Assembly (NCBI RefSeq): GCF_000720325.1
Contig: NZ_JOJM01000070.1
Coordinates: forward strand, 1 to 44,473
Length of the DNA stretch: 44,473 nt
Reading direction: 5' to 3'
From: Streptomyces sp. NRRL B-1347
Lineage (GTDB): Bacteria; Actinomycetota; Actinomycetes; Streptomycetales; Streptomycetaceae
In this document: positions 1 through 8,911 of the stretch, one piece after another
How the letters are laid out: the number at the start of each line of letters is the position of its first letter
Numbering within the stretch: the stretch's first letter is position 1
Translations under genes and position numbers: made by a program
The notes under the pieces: generated by a model
Database searches by the model: none
Told to the model about the DNA's origin: nothing
The model's input: only the letters and a program-made list of their open reading frames with translations

Positions 1-55
1 CTCGGGCACCGGGCTGGCCGTCTCTCCCGCCCGCCCGCCCCTCCATCGCGCTTGC

Positions 56-86
56 GCGCTCGTCCTCAAGCGCCGGACGGGCTGGA
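56..86 (-). repeat. Dispersed Streptomyces intergenic repeat, copy A
   Basis: Read on the minus strand this gives TCCAGCCCGTCCGGCG followed by CTTGAGGA. The same core appears in the plus orientation at 18579-18600 after the second transporter operon. I recognise this as a repeat often found downstream of Streptomyces genes. Its function is unknown. The rest of 1-373 holds no convincing gene; 200-373 is presumably the promoter and leader of the lipoprotein gene at 374. Confidence 0.5.
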
Positions 87-373
87 TCTGTCGCCGTGCG
101 CCCCCCCCGGACGCCAGGGGCGCCGCGTGCCGACGTTGGGCCGCACGGGTGGGTTCTGGGGGGTGGGTCGCCGTGTCGGCGGTGGGTGTTGCGGGTCGTC
201 CCGTTCAGTGGGGGCGATACATGTGATCAGCTCCATATTTCACCCGTAACACCGCCAATCGTGCACACCAGCTGAAACGTCACCGCACACGGCACCACGT
301 CACCAGTCCCGGCCCCCTCCCATCCCGCCCGTCAGGGCGCACCGCGGCCGGGCGAGCCCCGGAGGTACCCGTC

Positions 374-2734
374 ATGCCCCACGACCGCGCCAGGCCGCCG
401 CGACCGGTCCGCCCGAAGGCCACGGTCCGCTCCGCCGTGTTCCTCGCCGCCGGAGTCCTCGCGCTGCCCGCCCTCGCGGGGTGCGGCGCGGACGACGAGA
501 CGAGCACCCCCGCGGCCGCGCAGGACATCGCGCCCGCCGCGCGGGACCTGGTGGCCGACGGCGGCACGGTGAAGTGGGCCGTCGACGCGCTGCCGGAGAC
601 CTTCAACACCTTCCAGTCGGACGCCGACGACGCCACGTCCCGGGTGGCCGGCGCCGTCCTGCCCTCCCTGTACCGCCTCGACGGGCAGGGCCGCGTCCAG
701 CGCAACCCCGACTTCCTGGAGTCCGCGAAGGTCGTCGAGCGCGAGCCCCGGCAGGTCGTGCTCTACAAGCTGAACCAGCAGGCGGTGTGGAGCGACGGCC
801 GGGAGATCGGCGCGGACGACTTCGCCGCCCAGTGGCGGGCCCTGTCCGGCAAGGACAGCGCGTACTGGACGGCCCGCAACGCGGGCTACGACCGCATCGA
901 GAAGATCGAGCGCGGCGCCAACAACCTGGAGGTGCGCGTCACCTTCGGCAAGGCGTACGCCGACTGGCGCTCGCTGTTCTCGCCGCTGTACCCGAAGGAG
1001 GTCATGGGTACCCCCGACTCCTTCAACGACGGCGCGCGCACCAAGCTGAAGGTCACCGCGGGCCCCTTCGCCCTCAAGGGCGTCGACCGGGGCGCGGGCG
1101 AGGTCACGCTCCGGCGCAGCCCGCGCTGGTGGGGAAGGCCCGCCAAGCTCGACGCGCTCGTCCTGCGCGAGGTGCCGCGCGAGCGCCGCGCCGCCGCGCT
1201 CGCCGCGGGCAAGGTCGACCTGGCCGACGTGGACGCCGACGAGGCGGGCCGGATCGCCCTCGCGGCCCGCGACAAGGGCGCCCAGGGCCCGCTCGCGCAC
1301 GGCCCCGGCGCCCGGCTCACCCCCGCCGACGCCCTGCGCTCCTGGGCGGTCGCCCACGGCACGGACGAGGAGGCGGCCGCCGTCGAGCAGGAGGCGCGCG
1401 AGCGGACCGGCAAGGCCGTCGAGCGGTACGCCGACGAGCAGACGGGCCTGCGCGGCTACGCGGTCCGCAAGTCCCTCGAACCCGCCTACACCCAGCTCGC
1501 CCTCAACGGCGCCGAGGGCCCGCTCGCCGACGACCGGGTCCGCCGCGCGGTCGCCCGCGCCCTGAACCGCACCGAGCTCGCCGAAACGGTCCTGAAGCCG
1601 CTCGGCCTGCCCGCGACCCCGGTCGGCAGCCATCTGGCCCTGGCCGGTCAGGACGCGTACGCGGACAACAGCGGGGCGCTCGGCGACCAGGACACCGCCG
1701 AGGCGCGGGCGCTGCTCGCCGACGCGGGCTGGACGCCCGGCGGCCCCCTCAAGGAGAAGTACGAGAAGGAGAAGAAGGGGGAGGCGGCGGAGAAGGCGGC
1801 CGGGAGCGAGGCGGACGCCCGCGCGCGGGCCGACGAAGCCGACGGCGGCACGGACGGCGGCGGCACGGACGACGACACCTACATCGTCGGCGAGGACGAC
1901 CATAAGCCCGGCGACAGCGGCACCTCGGTCCTCGCGCCCGCCCCCGCGGCCGCGTTCCAGCAGGCCGTCCTGGTCCGCCAGGCCGACGCCCTCACCGCGC
2001 CCCGCGACGCCGACAAGGAGCAGCGCAAGGACCCGGCCGGCCCGGCCAAGAAGCAGGCGCGCAAGCACACCGAGAAGCACGCCAAGGGCGGCGCGCCGGG
2101 CGCGTACGCCCCCAAGGGCACCGCCGCCCCGAAGCCGGGCAAGAAGGGGGCGGCCGCCGCCGGGCCCCTCGCCAAGGACGGCAAGCCGCTCACGCTCCGC
2201 TTCGTGCTGCCGTCCGGCGACGGCTCGCAGGCGCTGCGCGGCGTCGCCGACCGCATCTCCCGGATGCTGGAGCGCATCGGCGTCCGCACGGAGGTCGCGA
2301 AGGTCGCGGACGAGAGCTACTTCAAGGACCACATCGCGTCCGGCCAGTACGACCTGGCCCTGTACTCCTGGCCCGCGTCCGCCTTCCCCGCCACCGACGC
2401 CCGGCCGATCTTCGCCAAGCCGGTGCCCGCGGCGGACGGCTCCCTCAACGTCGAACAGAACTACACCCGCGTCGGCACCGACCACATCGACCAGCTCTTC
2501 GACCAGGCCCTCGCCGAGCTCGACGAGGGCGAGATGCGCTCCCTGGTGAAGAAGGCCGACGCCCGCATCTGGGCGGCGGCGGGCTCCATCCCCCTCTACC
2601 AGCGCCCCCAGCTGGTCGCCGCCCGCCCGCACCTCGCCAACGCCGGAGCCTTCGGCTTCGCGACCCCGCTGTACGAGGACATCGGCTTCCTGAAGCCCGG
2701 TGCCAAGCCCGGCGAGAAGCCCTCCGACGGCTGA
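374..2734 (+). CDS. Family-5 extracellular solute-binding lipoprotein, unusually large
   Basis: This 786-residue protein starts at an ATG with a GGAGG-type ribosome site about 8 nt upstream. A basic N-terminus and hydrophobic stretch lead to a lipobox (LAGC) with the lipid-attachment cysteine at residue 37. Residues about 55-300 and 610-775 look like the two halves of an SBP_bac_5 (DppA/OppA) fold, for example the segment around 'PETFNTFQSD' and the C-terminal 'IPLYQRPQLVA'. Between them lies a Lys/Ala/Gly/Asp-rich insert (about 455-605) that breaks the domain and makes the protein roughly 200 residues longer than typical OppA proteins. No permease or ATPase gene is attached, because the next gene is typA. 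It may supply a transporter elsewhere, including the operons downstream. The lipoprotein assignment is firm; the substrate is unknown. Confidence 0.88.
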   Translation: MPHDRARPPRPVRPKATVRSAVFLAAGVLALPALAGCGADDETSTPAAAQDIAPAARDLVADGGTVKWAVDALPETFNTFQSDADDATSRVAGAVLPSLYRLDGQGRVQRNPDFLESAKVVEREPRQVVLYKLNQQAVWSDGREIGADDFAAQWRALSGKDSAYWTARNAGYDRIEKIERGANNLEVRVTFGKAYADWRSLFSPLYPKEVMGTPDSFNDGARTKLKVTAGPFALKGVDRGAGEVTLRRSPRWWGRPAKLDALVLREVPRERRAAALAAGKVDLADVDADEAGRIALAARDKGAQGPLAHGPGARLTPADALRSWAVAHGTDEEAAAVEQEARERTGKAVERYADEQTGLRGYAVRKSLEPAYTQLALNGAEGPLADDRVRRAVARALNRTELAETVLKPLGLPATPVGSHLALAGQDAYADNSGALGDQDTAEARALLADAGWTPGGPLKEKYEKEKKGEAAEKAAGSEADARARADEADGGTDGGGTDDDTYIVGEDDHKPGDSGTSVLAPAPAAAFQQAVLVRQADALTAPRDADKEQRKDPAGPAKKQARKHTEKHAKGGAPGAYAPKGTAAPKPGKKGAAAAGPLAKDGKPLTLRFVLPSGDGSQALRGVADRISRMLERIGVRTEVAKVADESYFKDHIASGQYDLALYSWPASAFPATDARPIFAKPVPAADGSLNVEQNYTRVGTDHIDQLFDQALAELDEGEMRSLVKKADARIWAAAGSIPLYQRPQLVAARPHLANAGAFGFATPLYEDIGFLKPGAKPGEKPSDG

Positions 2735-2740
2735 TCCCAC

Positions 2741-2769
2741 GGCCCCGCCGGGCCGGTTCCGGCGGGGCC
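2741..2769 (+). terminator. Hairpin terminator after the solute-binding gene
   Basis: A perfect 11-bp GC stem (GGCCCCGCCGG at 2741-2751 pairs with 2759-2769) with a 7-nt loop lies 6 nt after the stop codon. There is no T-run, which is usual for Streptomyces terminators. Confidence 0.7.
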
Positions 2770-2814
2770 ACGTAGAATGGGGTAAGGCCGTGGCGTGTGT
2801 CTGCCCGGCAGGGC

Positions 2815-2842
2815 GCGCGTACCAAAAGAGAAAAGTACGCGC
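2815..2842 (+). promoter_or_regulatory. Hairpin with A-rich loop in the typA leader
   Basis: GCGCGTAC (2815-2822) pairs perfectly with GTACGCGC (2835-2842) around a 12-nt loop made almost entirely of A. It lies 35 nt upstream of the typA start and would be in the 5' UTR if transcription starts near the TAGAAT-like -10 at 2773-2778. The hairpin is visible; a regulatory role is inferred. Confidence 0.4.
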
Positions 2843-2877
2843 AGCCTTCCACTCTTCCCGGGAGAAGCGCACCTCGC

Positions 2878-4785
2878 ATGCCCACGCGCCACGACATTCG
2901 TAACGTCGCCATCGTCGCCCACGTCGACCACGGCAAGACGACCATCGTCGACGCCATGCTCAAGCAGGCCGGCGCCTTCGCCGCGCACGCCGCTGAGTCC
3001 CTCGACGACCGCATGATGGACAGCAACGACCTGGAGCGTGAGAAGGGCATCACGATCCTGGCCAAGAACACGGCGGTCAAGTACCACCCGAAGGACGGTG
3101 GCGAGCCGATCACGATCAACATCATCGACACCCCCGGCCACGCCGACTTCGGTGGCGAGGTCGAGCGCGGTCTGTCGATGGTGGACGCGGTCGTCCTCCT
3201 CGTCGACGCCTCCGAGGGTCCGCTGCCGCAGACCCGCTTCGTGCTGCGCAAGGCCCTTCAGCAGCGCCTGCCCGTCATCCTGTGCATCAACAAGACGGAC
3301 CGCCCCGACTCGCGCATCGACGAGGTCGTCAACGAGACGTACGACCTCTTCCTCGACCTGGACGCCGACGAGGACCAGATCGAGTTCCCGATCGTCTACG
3401 CCTGCGGCCGTGACGGCGTGGCCTCGCTGACCAAGCCGGAGGACGGCACCGTCCCGGCCGACAGCACCAACCTGGAGCCGTTCTTCTCGACGCTCCTGGA
3501 GCACGTCCCGGCCCCCGAGTACGACGAGTCGGCCCCGCTCCAGGCGCACGTCACCAACCTGGACGCCGACAACTTCCTCGGCCGCATCGCGCTGCTCCGC
3601 GTGGAGCAGGGCGAGCTGCGCAAGGGCCAGACCGTCGCCTGGATCAAGCGCGACGGCTCGATGTCCAACGTGCGCATCACCGAGCTGATGATGACCGAGG
3701 CCCTCACCCGCAAGCCCGCGGAGAAGGCCGGCCCCGGCGACATCTGCGCCGTCGCGGGCATCCCCGACATCATGATCGGCGAGACCCTCGCGGACCCCGA
3801 GAACCCGATCGCGCTCCCGCTGATCACGGTCGACGAGCCCGCGATCTCCATGACCATCGGTACGAACACCTCGCCGCTGGTCGGCCGCGGCGGCACCGGC
3901 AAGGGCGCGGACGCCAAGTCCGCCGTCAAGGACCGCAAGGTCACCGCCCGCCAGGTCAAGGACCGTCTGGACCGCGAGCTGATCGGTAACGTCAGCCTCC
4001 GTGTCCTGGAGACGGGACGCCCGGACGCCTGGGAGGTGCAGGGCCGCGGCGAGCTGGCGCTCGCCATCCTGGTCGAGCAGATGCGCCGCGAGGGCTTCGA
4101 GCTGACCATCGGCAAGCCCCAGGTGGTCACCCAGGAGATCGACGGCAAGACGCACGAGCCGGTCGAGCGCATGACCATCGACGTGCCCGAGGAGCACATG
4201 GGCGCCGTCACGCAGCTCATGGGCGTCCGCAAGGGCCGCATGGACAACATGTCCAACCACGGCTCCGGCTGGGTGCGCATGGAGTTCGTCGTCCCGTCCC
4301 GCGGCCTCATCGGCTTCCGTACGGAGTTCCTGACGAACACCCGCGGTACGGGCATCGCGCACTCCATCCACGAGGGCCACGAGCCGTGGTTCGGCCAGCT
4401 GCAGACCCGTAACAACGGCTCGCTGGTCGCCGACCGCGCGGGCGCGGTCACGCCGTTCGCGATGATCAACCTCCAGGAGCGCGGCGTGCTCTTCGTGGAG
4501 CCCGGCACCGAGGTGTACGAGGGCATGATCGTCGGTGAGAACTCGCGCTCCGACGACATGGACGTGAACATCACCAAGGAGAAGAAGCTCACCAACATGC
4601 GTGCGGCTTCCGCGGACAACACCGAGAACGTGGTGCCCCCGCGCAAGCTCTCCCTGGAGCAGTCCCTGGAGTTCTGCCGCGACGACGAGTGCGTCGAGGT
4701 GACCCCGGAGGCGGTCCGCATCCGCAAGGTGAACCTGGACCAGCGCGAGCGCGCCCGTGCGGCGTCGCGCGCCAAGCACGGCTAG
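2878..4785 (+). CDS. typA: Ribosome-associated translational GTPase TypA/BipA
   Basis: This 635-residue EF-G-like GTPase binds ribosomes and is tied to stress and cold adaptation and 50S assembly in other bacteria. The N-terminus carries the G1 motif AHVDHGKTT, then [16 protein letters not shown] (G3) and NKTDRPDS (G4). The effector-domain signature EREKGITI is present. The C-terminal domain is typical of the family (for example '[19 protein letters not shown]' and '[11 protein letters not shown]'). An in-frame ATG 81 nt upstream exists, but [19 protein letters not shown] matches the family start and follows a GGGAGAAG stretch, so 2878 is chosen. It is monocistronic, bounded by hairpins on both sides. 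Confidence 0.96.
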   Translation: MPTRHDIRNVAIVAHVDHGKTTIVDAMLKQAGAFAAHAAESLDDRMMDSNDLEREKGITILAKNTAVKYHPKDGGEPITINIIDTPGHADFGGEVERGLSMVDAVVLLVDASEGPLPQTRFVLRKALQQRLPVILCINKTDRPDSRIDEVVNETYDLFLDLDADEDQIEFPIVYACGRDGVASLTKPEDGTVPADSTNLEPFFSTLLEHVPAPEYDESAPLQAHVTNLDADNFLGRIALLRVEQGELRKGQTVAWIKRDGSMSNVRITELMMTEALTRKPAEKAGPGDICAVAGIPDIMIGETLADPENPIALPLITVDEPAISMTIGTNTSPLVGRGGTGKGADAKSAVKDRKVTARQVKDRLDRELIGNVSLRVLETGRPDAWEVQGRGELALAILVEQMRREGFELTIGKPQVVTQEIDGKTHEPVERMTIDVPEEHMGAVTQLMGVRKGRMDNMSNHGSGWVRMEFVVPSRGLIGFRTEFLTNTRGTGIAHSIHEGHEPWFGQLQTRNNGSLVADRAGAVTPFAMINLQERGVLFVEPGTEVYEGMIVGENSRSDDMDVNITKEKKLTNMRAASADNTENVVPPRKLSLEQSLEFCRDDECVEVTPEAVRIRKVNLDQRERARAASRAKHG

Positions 4786-4825
4786 TAGCTCCTGGCGCGG
4801 CCCGGCCGCGCCGTAGGACCGACCT

Positions 4826-4873
4826 GGAGGCCGGTTCCTCGCCCACCCGCCGGTGGGGGAGGAACCGGCCTCC
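4826..4873 (+). terminator. typA: Long perfect hairpin terminator after typA
   Basis: GGAGGCCGGTTCCTC (4826-4840) pairs perfectly with 4859-4873. A second stem CCCACC/GGTGGG (4842-4847/4852-4857) continues inside after a single G-G mismatch. This is one of the strongest hairpins in the window. Confidence 0.85.
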
Positions 4874-5306
4874 GGCGTATCCGGGGAGCGATCCTCCCGC
4901 GCGTCCGGGGAGCGATAGCGTTGCCGTCGCGGAGCACCTGCGCCGGGGCCCCTTCGGCAGCCGCGCGGCAACCGGTTTTTGCCCACGATCTGTCCGCTAT
5001 ACGGACTCTCTTGACCGTTAGATGGGTAACACGTCCGTTTCGCAACCATCTATCTGGGATCGGTTTGTCCGGATTTTGGAAGTTGTACTGGCCAGGTGTG
5101 ATTGAACCGAGACCAAAAGGGTGTGGTCGGGCCGTATCTCATGGCTAATAGTTGACCGCGTATAGCTCGGGTCAATGGGTCACGCGCTGTGGGGAGCGCC
5201 GACTCACGAGCACACTGGGGTACTCGATCTTCGTCGGCAGGGGTGTCGACGCTGCTTCACGTACCCCCTCTTGTAGTGAACAAGTGGACTCATGAGGAGG
5301 AACCCC
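4874..5306 (+). promoter_or_regulatory. Long upstream region of the first oligopeptide operon
   Basis: This 430-nt non-coding stretch is AT-richer than its neighbours, and no gene in it is credible. It contains two operator-like inverted repeats: GTCCG-N5-CGGAC (4992-5006) and TTGACC-N12-GGTCAA (5152-5175). A further TTGACC is found near 5010. The length and the symmetric elements suggest a regulated promoter. No specific regulator can be named from the sequence. Confidence 0.5.
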
Positions 5307-6938
5307 ATGCGTGGTGCCAGGAGCGCCAAGTGGGTTGGGGGCGCGATTGTGATCGCCCTTGCCGCGACGGCCTGTGGTGGTGGCGACAGCGGCAGTGACG
5401 ACAAGAACCGGGCGATCGACAAGAACGGCACCTTCGTCTACGCGAGTGGCGAGCCGCAGAACCCGCTTCAGCCGGCGAACACCAAGGAGGCGTACGGAAG
5501 CGACGTCATCCACACGCTGTTCACCGGTCTCGTCGACTACACGCCGGGCACCGGCAAGCTGGTCAACATGAACGCGGAGTCGGTGACGCCGTCCAAGGAC
5601 AACAAGACCTGGACGGTCAAGCTCAAGCCGGGGTGGAAGTTCCACAACGGCGAGGCGGTCACCGCGAAGTCGTACGTCGACGCCTGGAACTGGGCGGCCT
5701 ACACGCCGAACAACCAGACCAACAGCTCTTGGTTCGCGGACATCGAGGGTTACACCGACGTCCACCCCGAGAAGGGCAAGCCGAAGACCGACAAGATGTC
5801 GGGTCTGAAGGTCAAGGGCGCCAACGAGTTCACGATCACGCTGACCACGGGCATCCCGTACTACGCGTACAAGCTGGGCTACGAGGTCTTCTCCCCGCTG
5901 CCCTCGGGCTTCTTCAAGGACCCGAAGGGCTACGGCGAGAAGCCGGTCGGCAACGGCCCCTACAAGTTCGCCAGCTGGGACCACAAGAAGTCCATCAAGG
6001 TCACCCGCTACGACGGCTACCAGGGCCCGAACAAGGCCAAGAACGGTGGCGTCACCTTCAAGAACTACGCCTCCTCCGAGGGCGCGTACAAGGACCTGGT
6101 GTCGAACAACGTCGACTCCATGAACCAGGTTCCCGAGGGTGAGCTGGCCAACTATCAGGAAGACCTGGGCGATCGCGCGATCAACCAGGACTACTCGATG
6201 ATCCAGACGATCGCGTTCGCCCGCTACACCAAGCAGTGGAAGAACATCGACGTCAAGGTCCTCCAGGGCCTGTCGATGGCGATCGACCGCGACACCATCA
6301 TCAAGACGGTCCTCAACAACACCCGTGAGGCCGCCACCGGCTGGGTCGCCAAGGACGTCATCGGCTACAAGGCCGGTGCCTGTGGCGAGTACTGCAAGTA
6401 CGACCCGAAGAAGGCCAAGGACCTCATCAAGGCCGGCGGCGGCGTCCCGGACAACAAGGTCTCGATCCAGTACAACGCCGACCAGCCGCACAAGGGCTGG
6501 GTCACCGCCGTCTGCAACAGCATCAAGCAGGCGACCGGCGTGAACTGCGTCGGCGACCCGAAGACCGACTTCCAGGCCGACACGCAGACGCGTGACGCCA
6601 AGAAGGTCAAGTCGATGTACCGCTCCGGCTGGGTCCTCGACTACCCGTTCAACGGCAACTTCCTGCGTGACCTCTACGGCACCGGTGTCGGCGGCAACCA
6701 GTCCGGCTTCTCGAACAAGGACTTCGACAAGCTGACGGCGAAGGCCGACAAGGCCCCGACCACCGAGAAGTCCGCGGAGCTCTACAACGAGGCCGAGACC
6801 AGCCTCCAGAACAGCTTCCCCTCCATCCCGCTCTGGTACGGCAAGCTCCAGACCGGCGCCTCCACCAATGTCACCGGCGTGAAGTTCGACCAGCAAGCAG
6901 CCCCGATCTTCACTGAAGTCCAGGTGTACAAGAAGTAG
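5307..6938 (+). CDS. Oligopeptide ABC transporter solute-binding lipoprotein (BldKB-like)
   Basis: This 543-residue SBP_bac_5 lipoprotein begins MRGARSAKW, followed by a hydrophobic segment ending ALAATAC, with the lipidated cysteine at residue 23. The start at 5307 has GAGGAGG just upstream. An in-frame ATG at 5292 would precede that site and is rejected. Family features include 'EPQNPLQPANT', the conserved 'GEAVTAKSYVDAWNWAA' segment and 'SIPLWYGKL' near the end. It is the first gene of a five-gene importer operon next to typA, the position where I recall S. coelicolor bldK, which imports an oligopeptide signal needed for aerial growth. The bldK identity is inferred from synteny; in my recollection bldK has a permease gene first, unlike here. 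It is closely related to the lipoprotein at 12885. Confidence 0.9.
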   Translation: MRGARSAKWVGGAIVIALAATACGGGDSGSDDKNRAIDKNGTFVYASGEPQNPLQPANTKEAYGSDVIHTLFTGLVDYTPGTGKLVNMNAESVTPSKDNKTWTVKLKPGWKFHNGEAVTAKSYVDAWNWAAYTPNNQTNSSWFADIEGYTDVHPEKGKPKTDKMSGLKVKGANEFTITLTTGIPYYAYKLGYEVFSPLPSGFFKDPKGYGEKPVGNGPYKFASWDHKKSIKVTRYDGYQGPNKAKNGGVTFKNYASSEGAYKDLVSNNVDSMNQVPEGELANYQEDLGDRAINQDYSMIQTIAFARYTKQWKNIDVKVLQGLSMAIDRDTIIKTVLNNTREAATGWVAKDVIGYKAGACGEYCKYDPKKAKDLIKAGGGVPDNKVSIQYNADQPHKGWVTAVCNSIKQATGVNCVGDPKTDFQADTQTRDAKKVKSMYRSGWVLDYPFNGNFLRDLYGTGVGGNQSGFSNKDFDKLTAKADKAPTTEKSAELYNEAETSLQNSFPSIPLWYGKLQTGASTNVTGVKFDQQAAPIFTEVQVYKK

Positions 6939-6954
6939 TTCGCGAGGGCTCAGT

Positions 6955-6991
6955 CCGTGGTGCCGGCCGGTGATCCCGGCCGGCACCACGG
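6955..6991 (+). promoter_or_regulatory. Intercistronic 16-bp hairpin between lipoprotein and permease genes
   Basis: A perfect 16-bp stem (6955-6970 with 6976-6991) closes a 5-nt loop TGATC, in the 80-nt gap between the lipoprotein gene and the first permease gene. Such hairpins in importer operons often stabilise the upstream message or attenuate read-through, so that binding protein exceeds permease. The equivalent gap in the second operon (14508-14577) has no comparable stem. Confidence 0.65.
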
Positions 6992-7018
6992 GCGGCTTCG
7001 CACAGGACGGAGGCTTCC

Positions 7019-7945
7019 ATGGGGCGCTACGTCGCGCGGCGACTGCTCCAGATGATCCCGGTCTTCATCGGGACCACTCTTCTCATTTTCTTGATGGTCA
7101 ACGTGCTTCCCGGCGACCCGGTACGGGCGCTGTGGGGGGACAAGCCGCCGGACCCGGCGCAGATGGAGGCCATTCGCCACCAGCGCGGTCTCGACCTGCC
7201 GCTCTGGGAGCAGTACCTGCACTACATGAAGAACCTGGCCGTCGGTGACCTGGGCACCAACATCGGTGGCCGGCCGGTCGGCGACATCCTCAGCCAGGCG
7301 TTCCCCGTCACCGTGCGGCTCGCCCTCCTCGCCTTCGGCATCGAGATGGTCCTCGGCATCGCCCTCGGCATGCTCGCGGGCGTGCGCCGCGGCCGTGTCG
7401 TGGACAACCTGATCCTGGTCTTCACGCTGCTCGTCATCTCGATTCCGGTGTTCGTGCTCGGCTACATCGTCCAGACGGTGTTCGGACTGCAACTCAAATG
7501 GACCGAGCCAACGGTCCAGGACGCCACGGACATCACGCAGCTGATCCTTCCGGCGATCGTGCTCGGCTCGCTCTCCCTCGCGTACGTGGCGCGTCTGACG
7601 CGCACGAGCATCGCGGAGAACCTGCGCGCCGACTACATCCGCACCGCCGTCGCCAAGGGCCTGCCCAAGAGCCGGATCATGACGCGCCACCTGCTGCGCA
7701 ACTCGCTGATCCCGGTGGTGACCTTCCTCGGCACCGACATCGGCACCCTGATGGGCGGCGCGGTCGTCACGGAAGGCATTTTCAACGTGCCGGGCGTCGG
7801 CAACACTCTGTTCGACGGTCTCATCCGCCGTGAGGGCCAGGTCATCGTCGGCACGGTGACCATCCTGGTGCTCGTCTATCTGGCCATGAGCCTGATCGTT
7901 GACCTGCTCTACGCGGTCCTGGACCCGAGGATCCGTTATGCCTGA
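7019..7945 (+). CDS. Oligopeptide ABC transporter permease, OppB/DppB type
   Basis: This 308-residue inner-membrane permease has the DppB N-terminus (GRYVARRLLQMIPVFIGTTLL) forming the first helix, a 'DLGTN' loop and five further hydrophobic segments. It carries the cytoplasmic EAA-type loop 'RADYIRTAVAKGLPKSRI' that contacts the ATPases. It ends LDPRIRYA, the usual DppB tail. GGAGG lies 6 nt before the ATG. The last 8 nt overlap the start of the second permease gene (ATGCCTGA), pointing to translational coupling. The orthologous permease in the second operon is at 14578. Confidence 0.94.
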   Translation: MGRYVARRLLQMIPVFIGTTLLIFLMVNVLPGDPVRALWGDKPPDPAQMEAIRHQRGLDLPLWEQYLHYMKNLAVGDLGTNIGGRPVGDILSQAFPVTVRLALLAFGIEMVLGIALGMLAGVRRGRVVDNLILVFTLLVISIPVFVLGYIVQTVFGLQLKWTEPTVQDATDITQLILPAIVLGSLSLAYVARLTRTSIAENLRADYIRTAVAKGLPKSRIMTRHLLRNSLIPVVTFLGTDIGTLMGGAVVTEGIFNVPGVGNTLFDGLIRREGQVIVGTVTILVLVYLAMSLIVDLLYAVLDPRIRYA

Positions 7946-8900
7946 CGTCACCAAGACCACTCAGCAGGACGCGGCCTCCGACGTCGCGGCCAAGGCCACG
8001 GCGGCCACCGAGAGCGCGGCGGGACCGGCGCCCGGCAAGCCCCGCTCGCTTGCCGCGGACGCCTGGCGGGACCTGCGCCGCAACCCGTTCTTCGTGATAT
8101 CCGCGCTCCTCATCGCGGTGCTCGTGGTGATCGCGTTCTTCCCGGGCCTGTTCACCAGCGCCGACCCGACCAAGGGCGACCTGCGCAACCACTTCCTGGA
8201 GAAGCCGAGCTACACGCACTTCTTCCAGCCGGAGTGGTTCGGCTACGACGTCCAGGGCCGGTCCATCTACGCCCGCGTGCTGTACGGAGCCCGCAACTCG
8301 ATCACCGTCGGCATCTGCGTCACCATCGCCGTCACCATCATCGGTTCGATCCTCGGCATGCTCGCCGGCTACTTCGGCGGCATCTGGGACGCGATCATCT
8401 CGCGGATCACCGATGTGTTCTTCGGCATCCCGTTCCTGCTCGGCACCATGGTCGTGATGAACGCCGTGACCGACCGCACGGTGTGGACGGTGGTCGGCGC
8501 CCTCGCGGTGCTCGGCTGGACCCAGATCACCCGCGTCATGCGCGGTTCCGTGATCACCACCAAGCACTCCGACTACGTGGTCGCCGCCAAGGCGCTCGGC
8601 GCGAGCACCTGGCGCATCCTGATCCGGCACATCCTGCCGAACGCGGCCGCACCCGTGATCGTCGTCGCGACCATCGCGCTCGGCGGCTACATCACGGCCG
8701 AGGCGACCCTCTCCTTCCTGGGCCTTGGCCTGTCGGACGACGCGATCTCGTGGGGCAGCGACATCTCCGATGCCGCCAAGCAGCTCCGCAACGATCCGTA
8801 CATCCTGTTCTTCCCGGCCGGCATGCTGAGCCTGACCGTCCTGGCCTTCATCATGCTGGGCGACGCCGTGCGCGACGCCCTCGACCCCAAGCTGCGCTGA
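7938..8900 (+). CDS. Oligopeptide ABC transporter permease, OppC/DppC type
   Basis: This 320-residue partner of the preceding permease has a soluble Ala-rich N-terminal stretch of about 45 residues, then the OppC_N segment 'DAWRDLRRNPFFVISALL'. The loop 'HFFQPEWFGYDVQGRSIYARVLYG' is a variant of the usual 'GTD..GRD..SR..YG'. Helices follow, then the EAA loop 'DYVVAAKALGASTWRILIRHILPN' and the closing 'MLGDAVRDALDPKLR'. The start at 7938 lies inside the end of the upstream gene; longer starts would enlarge the overlap without a ribosome site. The ATPase gene follows after 11 nt. Confidence 0.94.
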   Translation: MPDVTKTTQQDAASDVAAKATAATESAAGPAPGKPRSLAADAWRDLRRNPFFVISALLIAVLVVIAFFPGLFTSADPTKGDLRNHFLEKPSYTHFFQPEWFGYDVQGRSIYARVLYGARNSITVGICVTIAVTIIGSILGMLAGYFGGIWDAIISRITDVFFGIPFLLGTMVVMNAVTDRTVWTVVGALAVLGWTQITRVMRGSVITTKHSDYVVAAKALGASTWRILIRHILPNAAAPVIVVATIALGGYITAEATLSFLGLGLSDDAISWGSDISDAAKQLRNDPYILFFPAGMLSLTVLAFIMLGDAVRDALDPKLR

Positions 8901-8911
8901 GGGAGGCGTAC

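Noticed and set aside
332..2872. Long minus-strand open frame (846 codons) opposite the solute-binding lipoprotein gene
   Set aside because: It is a mirror of a gene with strong codon bias; the translation is Arg/Gly/Val/Leu-rich with no domain. Similar mirrors occur opposite typA, the importers, mshB and others.
2596..5049. Minus-strand 817-codon frame spanning typA
   Set aside because: Shadow of typA; crosses the terminator hairpin and has no recognisable motif or ribosome site.
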